A DNA stretch of 64,000 bases, from NCBI GenBank assembly GCA_917880885.1, contig OU862910.1, forward strand, positions 53,435,285 through 53,499,284. The letters run 5' to 3'. The position numbers were made by a program, and so were the translations under genes. The stretch comes from Limnephilus marmoratus (taxonomy: Eukaryota; Arthropoda; Insecta; Trichoptera; Limnephilidae). The notes below the pieces were generated by a model. It did no database searches. It was not told the origin of the DNA and worked only from the letters and a program-made list of their open reading frames with translations. Below are positions 21,868 through 31,463 of the stretch, one piece after another. The number at the start of each line of letters is the position of its first letter. The first letter of the stretch is position 1.

Positions 21868-22905
21868 TTACCTATAGCATTTAGGCAAGTGACTATTCAA
21901 TAATGTTTTTAAGGCATATAAAGAACAGTCACTTACATCCAAATGGTTTGCAATTTCATTTAACAGCACCATTCCCCTCGTCATGCTATGCTTTGCCAAG
22001 ACGTTTGTTCTGCCGTTCGGTACTTTAAATAAGTCATGATGTCGACTTCGGCTGTAGTGGTCAGGTACATATAAATCATAGCATCCTAAGAGAAATTGGC
22101 TATTGATGAAATTGTTCCAAATTTTGAAAGACAGAATAGCTGGACTTGCTTTCCTTCTAGTTTCTAGACTCACAGAATCAGTTTCCTCAAGTAAGTCAAT
22201 ATGGTGCATGAATCTTCCGCATATAAACATACCTGAGGAATTTTTTCTGGATTTGCTCTAACATATCAATGTACTTCTGGTGGTACGGTGCCCAAACATC
22301 GCTCGCGTACTCCAGCTTGCTTCTCAGTATGCCATCGAATAACGCTAGCATAGCTTCTTGGTTATCAAACTGCTTACAAGTCCTGATGATGAATCCAAGA
22401 AGTTTGTAGTAAGACTGAGTGAGCTGCGATATATGGCAAGAGAATGTCAGTTTGGGATCAAAGACGACACCGAGATCCTTCACGGATTTTACACGTGATA
22501 ACGTTTCGCCTTTTATTTTATAATCGTAAATTATAATGTTTTTACAACGTGTGAAAGACATTGTGACACATTTCTTTGTGTTAAAATCTAATTTGTTTGC
22601 CAACGACCATTCAGATAGTGCATCCAGATCAGTTTGCATTTGAAAGCAATCTTGTTGGCAGCCTATTTCCATCATAATTTTAAGATTATCAGCAAATAGT
22701 AGACATTTGCCGTTCCTAACACAGTTTTGGATGTCATCTATAAGTATTAGAAACAACACAGGTCCGAGGTTAGACCCTTGCGGAATTCCAGATTGCGCTT
22801 GGAATTTTATTGAATTATGTCCATTTATCAAACAAATTGGCTTCTGGATTTTAAATACGATGAGAAAAAGTTCAGTGTTGGTAGATCGAAGCCTATTTTC
22901 ATGAT
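21868..22905 (-). pseudogene. LINE reverse transcriptase, 5'-truncated and frameshifted
   Basis: Three minus-strand frames join in order. The first (to about 22828) holds GFDLPTLNFFSSYLKSRSQF. The second (22831-22196) holds palm motif B SGIPQGSNLGPVLFL, motif C LLFADNLKI, the DLGVVFDPKLTF block and LEYASDVWAPYHQ. The third (22230-21868) is the C-terminal tail with FKIWNNFINSQFLLG. Frameshifts lie near 22829 and 22215. The catalytic pair is changed from Asp-Asp to Asp-Asn, which would abolish polymerisation. The element ends in the (TAAATAAAA)n tail at 21.5-21.8 kb. It belongs to the same broad group as the LINE at 35-39 kb. Confidence 0.85.
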
Positions 22906-22975
22906 GCAGAAGATGGCCGAATCGAAGAGGGACACATTAGGCTGGTAGAGCTCCGGCCCGACAAAGTGTAGGTCT

Positions 22976-23110
22976 TGGTTTCGTGTTCTGGATGTGACCA
23001 TTTCTTTTTCTGATTTTTCTGTTTTCACATTTTTGATTGAGTATCGCTAATATTGTCTTAATTTAATTAAAATATTACAATACGAGTTAAGTTACAAATA
23101 AAAATAATAT
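22976..23110 (+). repeat. Single arm of the fold-back repeat
   Basis: The stretch GATGTGACCATTTCTTTTTC ... GAGTATCGCTAATATTG followed by TTAATTTAATTAAAATATTA matches the right arm and flank of the fold-back repeat at 21.1-21.3 kb. Only one arm is present, next to the truncated 5' end of the LINE at 22.9 kb. Confidence 0.7.
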
Positions 23111-23656
23111 AAAATTGTTTCAGGAGACCTGCTTGAATGCTTTGAGGACATCAAAGAGCCCCGCCAATATATACCTAGATAGGAAGTGAAGATGCAAAAC
23201 TCCAGAAGAAAAAACGCCAAATGATAACCTCACTAACTGGGTTGTTCTTGGTTATGGACCTATTTCCCCTGCATAAATACGGGCAAGTGAGAACAAAAAT
23301 ATAACAATCAAATTGAATTACATACCTATAACCAGGGCTGGGCAGTATTTGAAATACTTGTAATTGAAATACGTATTTGAAATACAAATACGTATTTTGT
23401 ATTTGTATTTCAATTACTTCCTAAAAATGTATTTTGGAATTGGTATTTCAATTACCTGCTGCTGAGGTATTTTGTAATTTGTATTTCAAATACTTATGGC
23501 TTCAATATACATTTTCAAATACATTTAGCGATCTTAATAATGATAATGAAAAATAAACACACATAGATAATACATATAGGTACTATAAACGCTAGAATCC
23601 TGTATTATTGTCCTTTGCTATAGCACTCTTACTAATGATTATTTATAAGTCTCTTA

Positions 23657-23818
23657 GGGGGCATACATTAATTACGTGAGCTCAAAAAAGGGAGAGGGTC
23701 CAGCAAAATCTCACGTTATTTGAAAAGAATAAACGAAGTGGCCCAAATTTATCTCACCAAGGTGCGGGGGGAGTATAGTTTGGAAGAAAAACTGCTCACG
23801 TAATGAATGTACGCCCCC
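23657..23818. mobile_element. 162-bp MITE with TTA target duplication
   Basis: The left end GGGGGCATACATTAATTACG and right end, inverted, GGGGGCGTACATTCATTACG are flanked by TTA (23654-23656 and 23819-23821). Both TIRs continue to GTGAGC. Ends and duplication resemble the 409-bp MITE at 14.3 kb, suggesting the same transposase group. It lies inside the hAT element. Confidence 0.85.
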
Positions 23819-24001
23819 TTATCATTGCTTTATAATGTACTGTACATTTTTTTACGTCATGCTAGATATTATTATTGTCCTGTGCTATAATAGCACTGTT
23901 ATTGTAAATTTTGTATTAAATTATATTATACTTGTCATTGCTATGTAATGTACATTTTTGTATCACAGTATTAGATCAAGCACACAAAAATACCAAAAAA
24001 A

Positions 24002-24475
24002 AAAAACACCCTTGACTCTGTGCAGAAACGGGCGATCTGTTTGATAAATTCTCCCATCTTAACAGACGGACTGCCATCTTTAGAGCATAGGCATCAGGTG
24101 GGAATGTTGTCCTTGTTCTACCGGTATTACAATGGAAGATGCTCCGAGGAACTAGCATCATTGATCCCCTCGGCACCGATGCATAGTCGGGAAACATGCC
24201 AAACACGCGCCCAACATTTGTACACGGTTGACATTACTCACATGAGAACGGGTCGTTTCTATGACTCGTTCTTGAGTTCAACGGCTCGGTTGTGGAACGA
24301 TTTACCGGCCTCTGAGTTTCCTCCCTCCTACAACAAGGGTCTCTTCAAGACCATGTTCACTCCTTCCTTTCCTCAAAAAGACCCTCCACACAGCATCTAC
24401 AAAGATGACATAGGCCCTGAGGGAAATTATTTTTCTCAGGGCCTCCTGTGTGGAGTTAATTTAAAAAAAAATACA
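24002..24475 (+). pseudogene. LINE C-terminal coding end plus 3' tail (parent of family A tail)
   Basis: The frame 24020-24490 reads as the last part of a LINE reverse transcriptase: QKRAICLI, ILTDGLPSLEHR, LSLFYRYYNGRCSEEL, SSTARLWNDLPASEFP. I recall such ends (VQ-R-R, FYR-Y-G-CS-EL, LWN-LP) from insect LINEs. The 3' tail CCCTCCACACAGC ... CTCAGGGCCTCCTGTGTGG and an A-run are the same as in family A, so this LINE is the probable source of that tail. The outer stem is 24384-24393 with 24446-24455; the inner is 24413-24422 with 24434-24443. Confidence 0.8.
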
Positions 24476-24575
24476 ATAGGAACAATTTGACTGATTACTA
24501 GATTATTTTTAAGTTAATTACTGTAGAGAAAGAGCAGAGAAGTGAATAACACAAAATTGCGCTATACAAATGTCA

Positions 24576-25220
24576 TCCATTTATATATAAAAATTAATCC
24601 TTGTTTCCCTTGGTCACGACATAACTTCAGAATGACTTTACCTATTTCATTCATTTTTTTAAGTTTTCTAATTCTTTGTAGAAGGTTCTTATGGAAAGAA
24701 AAATTAAGAAAATAACGCAGAAAATTGGATAATTTCAAAAAACCTTACGACTATTTTAACTTCGCACGTCTGACAGTTCGCGCGTTTGATGAAATTGAAT
24801 TTAGCAGGCAGCTGTTTTTTTTGTAACAAAAGAATTGTCTATGGATTTTTTTAATCATAGATATTTTAAATAGGTACCTATGTTAGGTACCAGATTTGAT
24901 TGATTGTTCTTATAATATAGAAAAATGAATATTTGTAATAAGTGAAAAATGAAAATTTGAATAAAAAAATTGTAATAGCTGGCACGCGAGTTGTTTGAAA
25001 ACTGAATGTACTGAGACTAAATATATGGAACGCGGGAGGGGGTTGGTGGAATGGGGGAGGGAGCAGGAAAGGGGAGTGGGTAGGCAGGGAAGGTGGAAGG
25101 GGAATGCAAGAGGGGAAAGGGATGCGTTAGGGTAACGGGGACGCACGGGAAAGGACATGCAGAGACAAACAATTTATTTCTTTGAATATGGCATTGCAAC
25201 GCATGCCGGGAACCAGCTAG
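24576..25220 (+). mobile_element. Non-autonomous Helitron
   Basis: It starts TCCATTTATATATAAAAATT after A (24575) and ends CTAG (25217-25220) before T. The last part, CAACGCATGCCGGGAACCAG, matches the Helitrons at 8.9 and 62.7 kb. A G-rich central tract produces spurious minus-strand frames. No Rep/helicase coding. It lies inside the hAT element at 23.3-25.6 kb. Confidence 0.8.
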
Positions 25221-25337
25221 TGTTATTATAATAATAATTATTATAATCTAACACCTAAGTCCCATACCACAAAACTTTACAAGTGGAGCGGAGACGAGAT
25301 GTGTCTCCTGAGCAATATGATTAGTCAATTTTAGCAC

Positions 25338-25422
25338 GTCTCTGTTTCACTCTGCTCAGCTTTGCTTCTATGGAAACACACCCTGAGGCTGCGTTTCCAT
25401 AGAAGCGGAGCTGAGCTGAGAC
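25338..25422. repeat. Small inverted repeat (GTTTCCATAGAAGC)
   Basis: Arms 25338-25377 and 25393-25422 pair as GCTTCTATGGAAAC / GTTTCCATAGAAGC and continue imperfectly to GTCTC / GAGAC. It is probably a MITE terminus or a small fold-back repeat. It lies between the Helitron and the right end of the hAT element. Confidence 0.65.
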
Positions 25423-25783
25423 TTGTATTTTGTATTTGAAATAAAAAAAATGGTTAAAATACTGTATTTAGTATTTTGTATTTCAAATACACGACTTGAA
25501 AGTATTTTGTATTTCGTATTTTAAATACATGCGAAAAAGTATTTTGTAATTTGTATTTCAATTACAGCAAAGCATGTATTTTGCCCAGCCCTGCCTATAA
25601 CATATACACAGCATCAAATTTTATCGTATTACTATTCGTATGAGGCGGTGGATACTGTTTGTAAGTACGGGTCATCGAAATAAAATATTACGTTAGTCAA
25701 ATAATATCATACATTACAATAAAAACAAATAAATTCTTCTTCATATTGGCTTCTTCTTCCTTATTCACGGTAGAGTGTGAATA

Positions 25784-26265
25784 AAATATAAACAAAAATT
25801 TTAACAAAACAAAAAAACGACTTCAAAAAATACACTAAAAACTAAAAAAAAAAATTTCGTATTCTTCTACAACTTTATAATCAACTTACCTTTTCTACTC
25901 ATCAATATGTACGTACGATTGTTATTTTTGGAGTCGGTGTCGGCGGGAGAGGAGCTGTCAAGTGAACACGCCGGGCCGCGGGTACCTTGGTTGACACCGA
26001 CTCCAAAAATAACAATCGTAAAAATCGTTTATGAAGTCGTTTTTTTGTTTTGTTAAAATTTTTGTTTATTTTTTAATTTTTAGTGAATCTGAAGTACACT
26101 AACTAATGGGACCACACGGGAAGCACCAGCTTTCAAATAAAAAAGAATCATCAATATCGGTTCACCCAGTCGAAAGTTCTGAGGTAACAAAAATAAAAAA
26201 ATAAAATAAAAAAATAAAAATACAGTCGAATTGAGAACCTCCTCCTTTTCGAAGTCGTTTAAAAA
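25784..26265. repeat. Inverted-repeat interspersed element with lepidopteran-type body
   Basis: Outer arms (about 25784-25824 and 26033-26073) pair through ACAAAACAAAAAAACGACTTC and its complement. Inner arms of 26 bp (25916-25941 and 25993-26018) are perfect, from CGATTGTTATTTTTGGAGTC onward. The right flank carries GGGAAGCACCAGCTTTC, ATCGGTTCACCCAGTC and GAACCTCCTCCTTTTCGAAG, which I recall as a repeat spread through lepidopteran genomes. The left part recurs at 62225-62330. No ORF; mechanism unknown. Confidence 0.75.
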
Positions 26266-26425
26266 GTGGTCTGTAACAAATTTTTGAGCTTTTATTGTAA
26301 ATTATGGCCAGACTCAAAGTTAATGATTTTTACTAATATGTAATGGCATACTCATACTCTTTCCATGGTGAGAACATAATAAATCTTGGATACGTTTTAA
26401 GATTATCACGGCCAAAAGTATTTTT

Positions 26426-26630
26426 GTTATTTGTTTTTGGGGTGTTATGCCGTGTTGCGCTACCTTCTTCTTTAGGGAAGATCCGGCAGATCCGGTAGAC
26501 GTGTGACACATTTGTGACACATCTACCGGATCTTCCCTTATGATGGACACTGCAACGATGTCCGAAACGTTGCCTAAAGAAGAAGGTAGCGCAACACGGC
26601 ATAACACCCCAAAAACAAATAACGAAAATA
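26426..26630. repeat. Near-perfect inverted repeat, possible Penelope-like terminus pair
   Basis: The left arm from 26426 and the right arm ending at 26630 are inverted copies of about 50 bp with one mismatch, including GGGTGTTATGCCGTGTTGCG and CTACCTTCTTCTTTAGG. The middle holds ATGATGGACACTGCAACGAT and GAAACGTTG, then CTAAAGAAGAAGG. The order short hairpin, GAAACGTTG, then AAGAAGG resembles the terminal repeats of Penelope-like elements, as at 41.3-42.1 kb. A relative lies at 42.3 kb. Internal coding is absent. Confidence 0.6.
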
Positions 26631-26694
26631 ATAAATCTTCTTCAAACTTCGCAAATTCACTTTGTGGCGTCATTATTGATTTAATGAAATCAAA

Positions 26695-27295
26695 TATCTT
26701 TGTAAACACCACTGTATGTTTAATATAATTGACATGTGTCAAAAACAAAGTTTTCTTTGTCACGATAATATGAATATATGTTACTGTAAAAGTCCGAACT
26801 ATGGTAAATCCTAAGATTTACCAACTCTTAGTGGTAAAAGTCCGAACCGTTCTATAATCATCGTTCACCAACCTAACCTAACCTAACCTAACCTAACCTA
26901 ACATGTACTAAATTCAAATGGTAAAAGCCCGAAAAAATCGTTTATAATATTTAAATAAAAAACGATTTTTTCGGGCTTTTACCATTAGAATTTAGTACAT
27001 GTTAGGTTAGGTTAGGTTAGGTTAGGTTACGTAGGTTAGGTTAGGTTAGGTTAGATTAGGTTAGGTTAGGTTAGGTTGGTGAACGATGATTATAGAATGG
27101 TTCGGACTTTTACCATCGAGAGTTAGTAAATCTTAGGATTTACCGGAAAATCTTAGGATTTACCAATATTCGGGCTCTTACGGTGACATATATATGCATT
27201 AATCTTTATTCTGACGAAGAAAACTTTGTTTTTGAAACATGTCGATAATATTAATAACACAGTGGTGTTTAAAAAGTTATTTGTTTTCATAATAA
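26695..27295. repeat. Large fold-back with internal CCTAA/TTAGG arrays
   Basis: Two arms of roughly 250-330 bp point at each other around a central hairpin near 26965 (CCCGAAAAAATCG ... CGATTTTTTCGGG). From the outside inwards each arm carries an AAACACCACTGT-type end, ACAAAGTTTTC, TAAATCCTAAGATTTACC, GTAAAAGTCCGAACC, TATAATCATCGTTCACC, then CCTAA pentamers (26867-26900), mirrored by TTAGG pentamers at 27000-27078. The outer ends resemble Penelope-type termini. The pentamer is the insect telomeric unit, but interspersed tracts are common and no telomere is implied. Confidence 0.8.
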
Positions 27296-27689
27296 ATCTG
27301 TTTGTTTCGTGTGTTCGTATGAAAAATACTATGTGAGTGATGTAAAAAAACGTATTATGGCGTGTTATTTTTTGTATCATAAAAAACAAACTATAATAAT
27401 TAAATAACAGTTTTCTAAGATTGTTCTGTCTAATTAATTAATTAATATTGTATAGATTACGGTGAAAGGCAATAAATTAGATAGTGCAAATATCATTAAA
27501 GTAATAAATTACGTTTCGCCTAATTCAATGTAAATTATGGCGAGTAAAATTAAATTTGACATGACTGGCTTAGTTGTATTTTTTATAACACTAAAAAAAT
27601 CTTTGCAAAATTACGAACGCAATAATACCCCCGAGAGATTTGATAAAAAACTATTATTTGTTTTTATAGTGGTTGAATATTGATTAATG
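27296..27689. other. No recognised feature
   Basis: AT-rich sequence with no ORF, terminal repeat or tRNA-like arm that I can support. Confidence 0.5.
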
Positions 27690-27692
27690 TCT

Positions 27693-28120
27693 TCAAAGAA
27701 CCCGGCATTCTTCGGTAATCTTTATGAGTTCGGGATTAATAGACTTAGGTGCGTAATAGGTAGTCCGTATTTCACTATACCTGCATTTGTATAGGTCTCT
27801 CCAGATCGTCCCAGTAGTTTTGTTTCTACCTACCCATGTATCTAACTTAAAATTATTGGCGGCTTCAAGCAAAGGTGTCAAAGCATCTTGTTCAATGTCA
27901 ATGACCTCATTATAATGCTCTCGAGTACTTTTTATTAAATCAAGAGTTAAATTGCGGTAGGTAGTATAATTTAAAATGATTTAAACCTCCTGTCGTATCC
28001 ACTAAATCGATGTAAGCATGTTTGCAAAATGTCTTGAGCTGGTAAGCGATGTGTTCCAAAATTTATAGATCCTAAAAATATGGGATAGATGGTGAAACAT
28101 AGGTTGATTCATTGGCTTTA
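27693..28120 (-). pseudogene. Unrecognised decayed coding sequence
   Basis: On the minus strand a frame stays open from about 27985 to 27693 (near 95 codons), with a balanced composition unlike its AT-rich surroundings. Segments include LIKSTREHYNEVIDIEQDAL, NNFKLDTWVGRNKTTGTIWR and YYAPKSINPELIKITEECR, ending in a stop. Upstream, in another frame at about 28080-27975, LGSINFGTHRLPAQDILQ also reads like protein, implying at least one frameshift. I do not recognise the family. A decayed transposase, an old viral insertion or a host pseudogene all remain possible; no catalytic motif is obvious. Confidence 0.4.
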
Positions 28121-28649
28121 TACCATAGTAAGCATTTCATACATTTCCTTATTAATATTATGATGAATTGTATTAATTATATGAACAAATCGAATGGAAA
28201 AATCGAACACCGAACACCCATCGCTCGAGAGGTTCGTATCTCGTAATCCTCTATGTTATTTTGAAAGGGTGGGTATTAGAAATGCAAATCTTTGGATGTT
28301 TTTGAGGAACGTAATATGTATCCATACAATGTTAACTTCACGTCTCATTGTGGAAGAATGTTGCTCTTTTGGGACCCAAGACACCAATCTCCTTGGTGTG
28401 TACATTTTGATGAGGATGTTTGTATGTATGTATTATGTATATGTTATTATTTTAGTGTCTTTAAAGACATTTAAATGTAAACTGCAACGAAATGATCGAT
28501 GATGATAATTCAAGTGATTTTCGACGAGAATTAAAACTTGATGCACTTGAATTTATAATATCTAACGGTTTAAAAAGCAGTGTGGTTAAAATATAATTTA
28601 ACAAAAAGAATCAGTGAAAGAAAATGCAATTATGATTTTTTTTTATGTA
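28121..28649. other. No supported gene
   Basis: Contains a 102-codon frame (28194-28502 +) and an overlapping 60-codon frame, neither recognised and neither with splice context. Otherwise AT-rich. Confidence 0.45.
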
Positions 28650-28795
28650 TGTGTTTTAATACTGCACAAGTCCCCGTCTGCTGAAGTCGGTGAGATTATG
28701 GCATCCCCAATTAGTGTAAATTGTGAGACTGAAGGTGGTGGGGAGAGGAAGGAGATGGGGAAGTACCAGGCTATTCAGATCTGGTCACCAAGATA
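28650..28795 (+). mobile_element. Family B module copy
   Basis: Landmarks are TACTGCACAAGTCCCCGTCT, GTGAGATTATGGCATCCCCA, TTGTGAGACTGAAGG and CAGATCTGGTCACCA. This is the family B module of 15.0-15.5 and 51.4-51.6 kb. After it comes GTTCTGAATGGTGG, which matches the start of the LINE-derived part at 51.6 kb, and then the similarity ends. No coding. Confidence 0.65.
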
Positions 28796-28929
28796 AATCT
28801 AATTCAAACAATGCAACGATTCAGTTCTGAATGGTGGTATTACACCAGATGTGATAACGAAAGTATTTTTTACTCTGGAACGTGCCGTAAATATGGTGTA
28901 TATTTTTTAATTAATTAATTGTGAAATAA
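28796..28929. other. Short unassigned stretch
   Basis: Contains the tail of the family B similarity (about 28815-28835) and AT-rich sequence. Confidence 0.35.
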
Positions 28930-28992
28930 CACAAATTTATTTGCGCACGCCGTGGTTTGAACTCCTGTTATGTCGAGAGCACGTAGGCCGTT
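28930..28992 (-). repeat. tRNA-derived SINE head, degenerate
   Basis: On the minus strand GAGTTCAAACCACGGCG resembles a Pol III B box followed by GTGCGCAAATAAATTTGTG. The same order, B box then GGCGTGCACAAG, occurs in the clearer copy at 33.9 kb. The A-box half is decayed. Confidence 0.5.
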
Positions 28993-29135
28993 CGATTTTT
29001 ATAAATGAAAAATGATGTGGCAATATCTACTAAACTGCCAATAAGTAAACAAAAAAGATTTGAATTGTCAGAAAGAGTTTAAAAGAAAATAAGCGAAAAA
29101 GTATGTATTACAAAATTACATAAAGTTTTAATTTA

Positions 29136-29222
29136 TATTAAAAATAAAATAGGGCCAAATACAGTTCCCTGCAGAACTCCATTTTAAAACGAATAATACG
29201 TGTTCATTCGGTATATACAGCA
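29136..29222 (-). pseudogene. LINE reverse transcriptase scrap (palm motif B)
   Basis: The minus strand reads NGVLQGTVFGPILFLI, matching the reverse transcriptase motif G-x-PQG-x-x-x-GP-x-LF, with the proline of PQG changed to leucine. A stop precedes the asparagine. Only this short piece is recognisable, so the clade cannot be told. Confidence 0.6.
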
Positions 29223-29384
29223 GAAGAGAACATTAAATAATTGTGAAGCGAAGAAAGAAACATTGTTTTTGAGGAAATAAATACGAGCGGTGCTTTATCC
29301 TATCGGACGTGCTCGATGAGGCAAGCATTTTTCGTTTCCATTCTTTGATCCTTCAGTTTTCTCCTTTGTTTTTCATGATTTACG

Positions 29385-29760
29385 GTGATTTTTTGCGTCG
29401 TCGATCGACTGTCTCCGGGGCAGTCGGGAGCCCTAACTCAAGCGGCGCGAGGCGTAACTCGCGAGGACTAAAAAAGCGCCGACTTTGAGGATGGCGAGGA
29501 GACGCCGGGGACAATGAATCTTTTTGCTGGGAAGGCTGTACTTAGAAATTGATGACTGCGCCGTTTGGACATTAGCACACGGACGTGCCCTAAAATACCG
29601 AGCATACCTGCAGCCTCCCGTACAGATACCTTATTTAGTCGCAGCATACATCCTGCGCCGCGTATGCTGCCGCGGCCGTGCGCCGACACTACTCGGGATC
29701 AAATTATAACGCGAATTGCAGAATGATGCGCGCTGTCGACATGCGCGCATTATCAGTACC
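29385..29760. other. GC- and CpG-rich island without recognised gene
   Basis: This patch is far richer in G, C and CG dinucleotides (GGCGCGAGGCG, GCGCCGCG, CCGCGGCCGTGCGCCG) than the surrounding 10 kb. Frames of 61 and 73 codons overlap on opposite strands. It could be a promoter or first exon, an LTR-like sequence, or a recent insertion. No TATA box with initiator or convincing splice donor was found. Confidence 0.4.
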
Positions 29761-30837
29761 GAAGTCAAACATGGTATAGGAGATGTGACCCCATGGAAAG
29801 TAGTAAAGGACTATGGTACCTCCAAATATTGAAATTGTTGTTGAAGTAAAGAAAGCTGAAGGATATTGTAAAAGAGAAAGATGTGGCTAAAAGGAATTTT
29901 GGGGAAAAATGTCAGAAGAATTTGATCGAAAAAATAGATACAAGACTTGGAAGAAATTAAATATTCAACGGAGGGGAGGCAATTTTAGGCTTGCTAGAAG
30001 GAAGGATATTTGTTTGGAGAAGGACATGTATTACCACAAAAACATGTTCAATATAGAGTTCCCACTTCTGGACGACAGAAATAGCGATCTGGGGAGTCAA
30101 GCACGTGAATTTTAATATGTGAAAGGGAACAGAGAAATGTCCAATTCTCATTCGAATAAGTGAGGACTTTTTTACTTGGAAAATTGGCGGAAATTTTGGA
30201 ACCACGGTTTTGATGGGATATTTTCCCTTTGTATCGAAGCACAGTAGGCTCCCTTGTATTGATTAGCAATGTATCTAGTACTCTGCCCAAATATTTCGGA
30301 TCTGTCTTTGAGTATGAAAAAAATGTCACAAATGAAAATGTAGCTATGTTTACGTCATAATTAAAAGTTGTGAAATTTTGGTATTGTTGGACACACTTCA
30401 ATTTATACGAAACTGTTTTAATTTTTTAACATTGCCTTCTCACGATTAAGTTTTTTAAATAAATTAAATCACGGTGGCACGACAGTAGCTTAGTCACAAA
30501 CTTAGTCACATCCATATCTAGACAGGAGAGATTCATGAAAATGCAAATTCAAGAGGACTAACACCTGCCAGCCGACGTTCCTCATGCTAGCTATTAACGT
30601 ACGTGGCGCCATCTTTTCGCGTTATTAGCTACTTGCTTCAAGGGCCCGCAACCCGGATTTGTACCGATTTATTACATATTTCCCTTAAACACGGTAAGTT
30701 TTAAAGCTCTTAAAAAAATATATCTTATTCTTGATCTAGACTTTGCCCGCGCCGAAACGCAAGTTATATAAAATTCCCTCGATAGAAAAAAATCGCAAAG
30801 TATGCTCCAAAAATTATTATTAACACGTTTGTTTCAC
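29761..30837. other. No supported gene
   Basis: Frames of 68-117 codons overlap on opposite strands at 29909-30401; none is recognised. No repeat family from elsewhere in the window was seen here. Confidence 0.45.
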
Positions 30838-30907
30838 AGCGCCCTTGAGGTGATTTTTCACAAAAACGGCGCTTTATAAATTATCCAATTATTATTATTA
30901 TTATTAT
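30838..30907 (+). repeat. Retroposon 3' end with (ATT)n tail
   Basis: GCGCCCTTGAGGTGATTTTT then GGCGCTTTATAAATTATCC precedes (ATT)n. The same block, inverted, occurs at 56.4 and 61.3 kb, each time bordered by (TAA)n. GGCGC at both sides allows a short hairpin. It is the 3' end of a truncated LINE or SINE whose 5' part is not identifiable. Confidence 0.65.
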
Positions 30908-31463
30908 TTGTTTCAGTTATTTTACAAGTTATATGTATGAAAAAATTCAAAGTGTTTATTTAAATGCTGCATAAGATAATGTCCGCAAGATTTTTGCTCT
31001 ATTTTAAAAGAGTCCTGTTTTATTAAACATTTTGTTATGAAAATAATTTGTTGTTCAAAATTACCCCAGGGTTATTAATATTTGTCTATAGTAATAAATT
31101 CAATTATTTTACTGGCCGCTTATAGTTTCACTTTTTCTCCGAGTAGTTGTATTTTCGAACAATAGGGGGATAATGATCGTTTTCCAGCACTTTTTGGATT
31201 CGCGTCTTTAGGGCAGGACGTGAATCCGACAGTCGACAATGTGGATTTAAATTTACTTAAAATGTAAAATATTAATCGGCGGGTTTTTCAATTATTATTT
31301 CAATATGTGAACGTTAAGTTTATTTATTCTCAGCCGGTACAAGGTTATCGCTACTGGAGAATTCTTATTTACGGGTATTCCAGTGTAGAATCCCGTGGTG
31401 CGATAATGGCGGTTTGATCGCCAAGTTCAAGCATAATCTGCGATTATATTTACCATCCGTCAT
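30908..31463. other. No recognised feature
   Basis: AT-rich, without ORFs or repeat termini that I can support. Confidence 0.5.

Larger units (their letters stand above)
23333..25593. mobile_element. hAT-type element with CAGGGCTGGGCA ends and 8-bp target duplication
   Basis: CCTATAAC flanks both ends (23325-23332 and 25594-25601). The TIR CAGGGCTGGGCA is matched by TTGCCCAGCCCTG on the right. Both subterminal regions are filled with short inverted units of GTATTTGAAATAC / GTATTTCAAATAC type, over about 180 bp on each side. These are hAT hallmarks. No transposase is visible. The interior has been loaded with a TTA-flanked MITE, a LINE 3' end, a Helitron and a small inverted repeat, so the original element was much shorter than 2.26 kb. 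Confidence 0.9.

Noticed and set aside
26860..27080. Telomere or subtelomere from TTAGG/CCTAA arrays
   Set aside because: The arrays are short, mirrored inside a fold-back and interspersed; similar short tracts occur at 15.1 kb among ordinary repeats.
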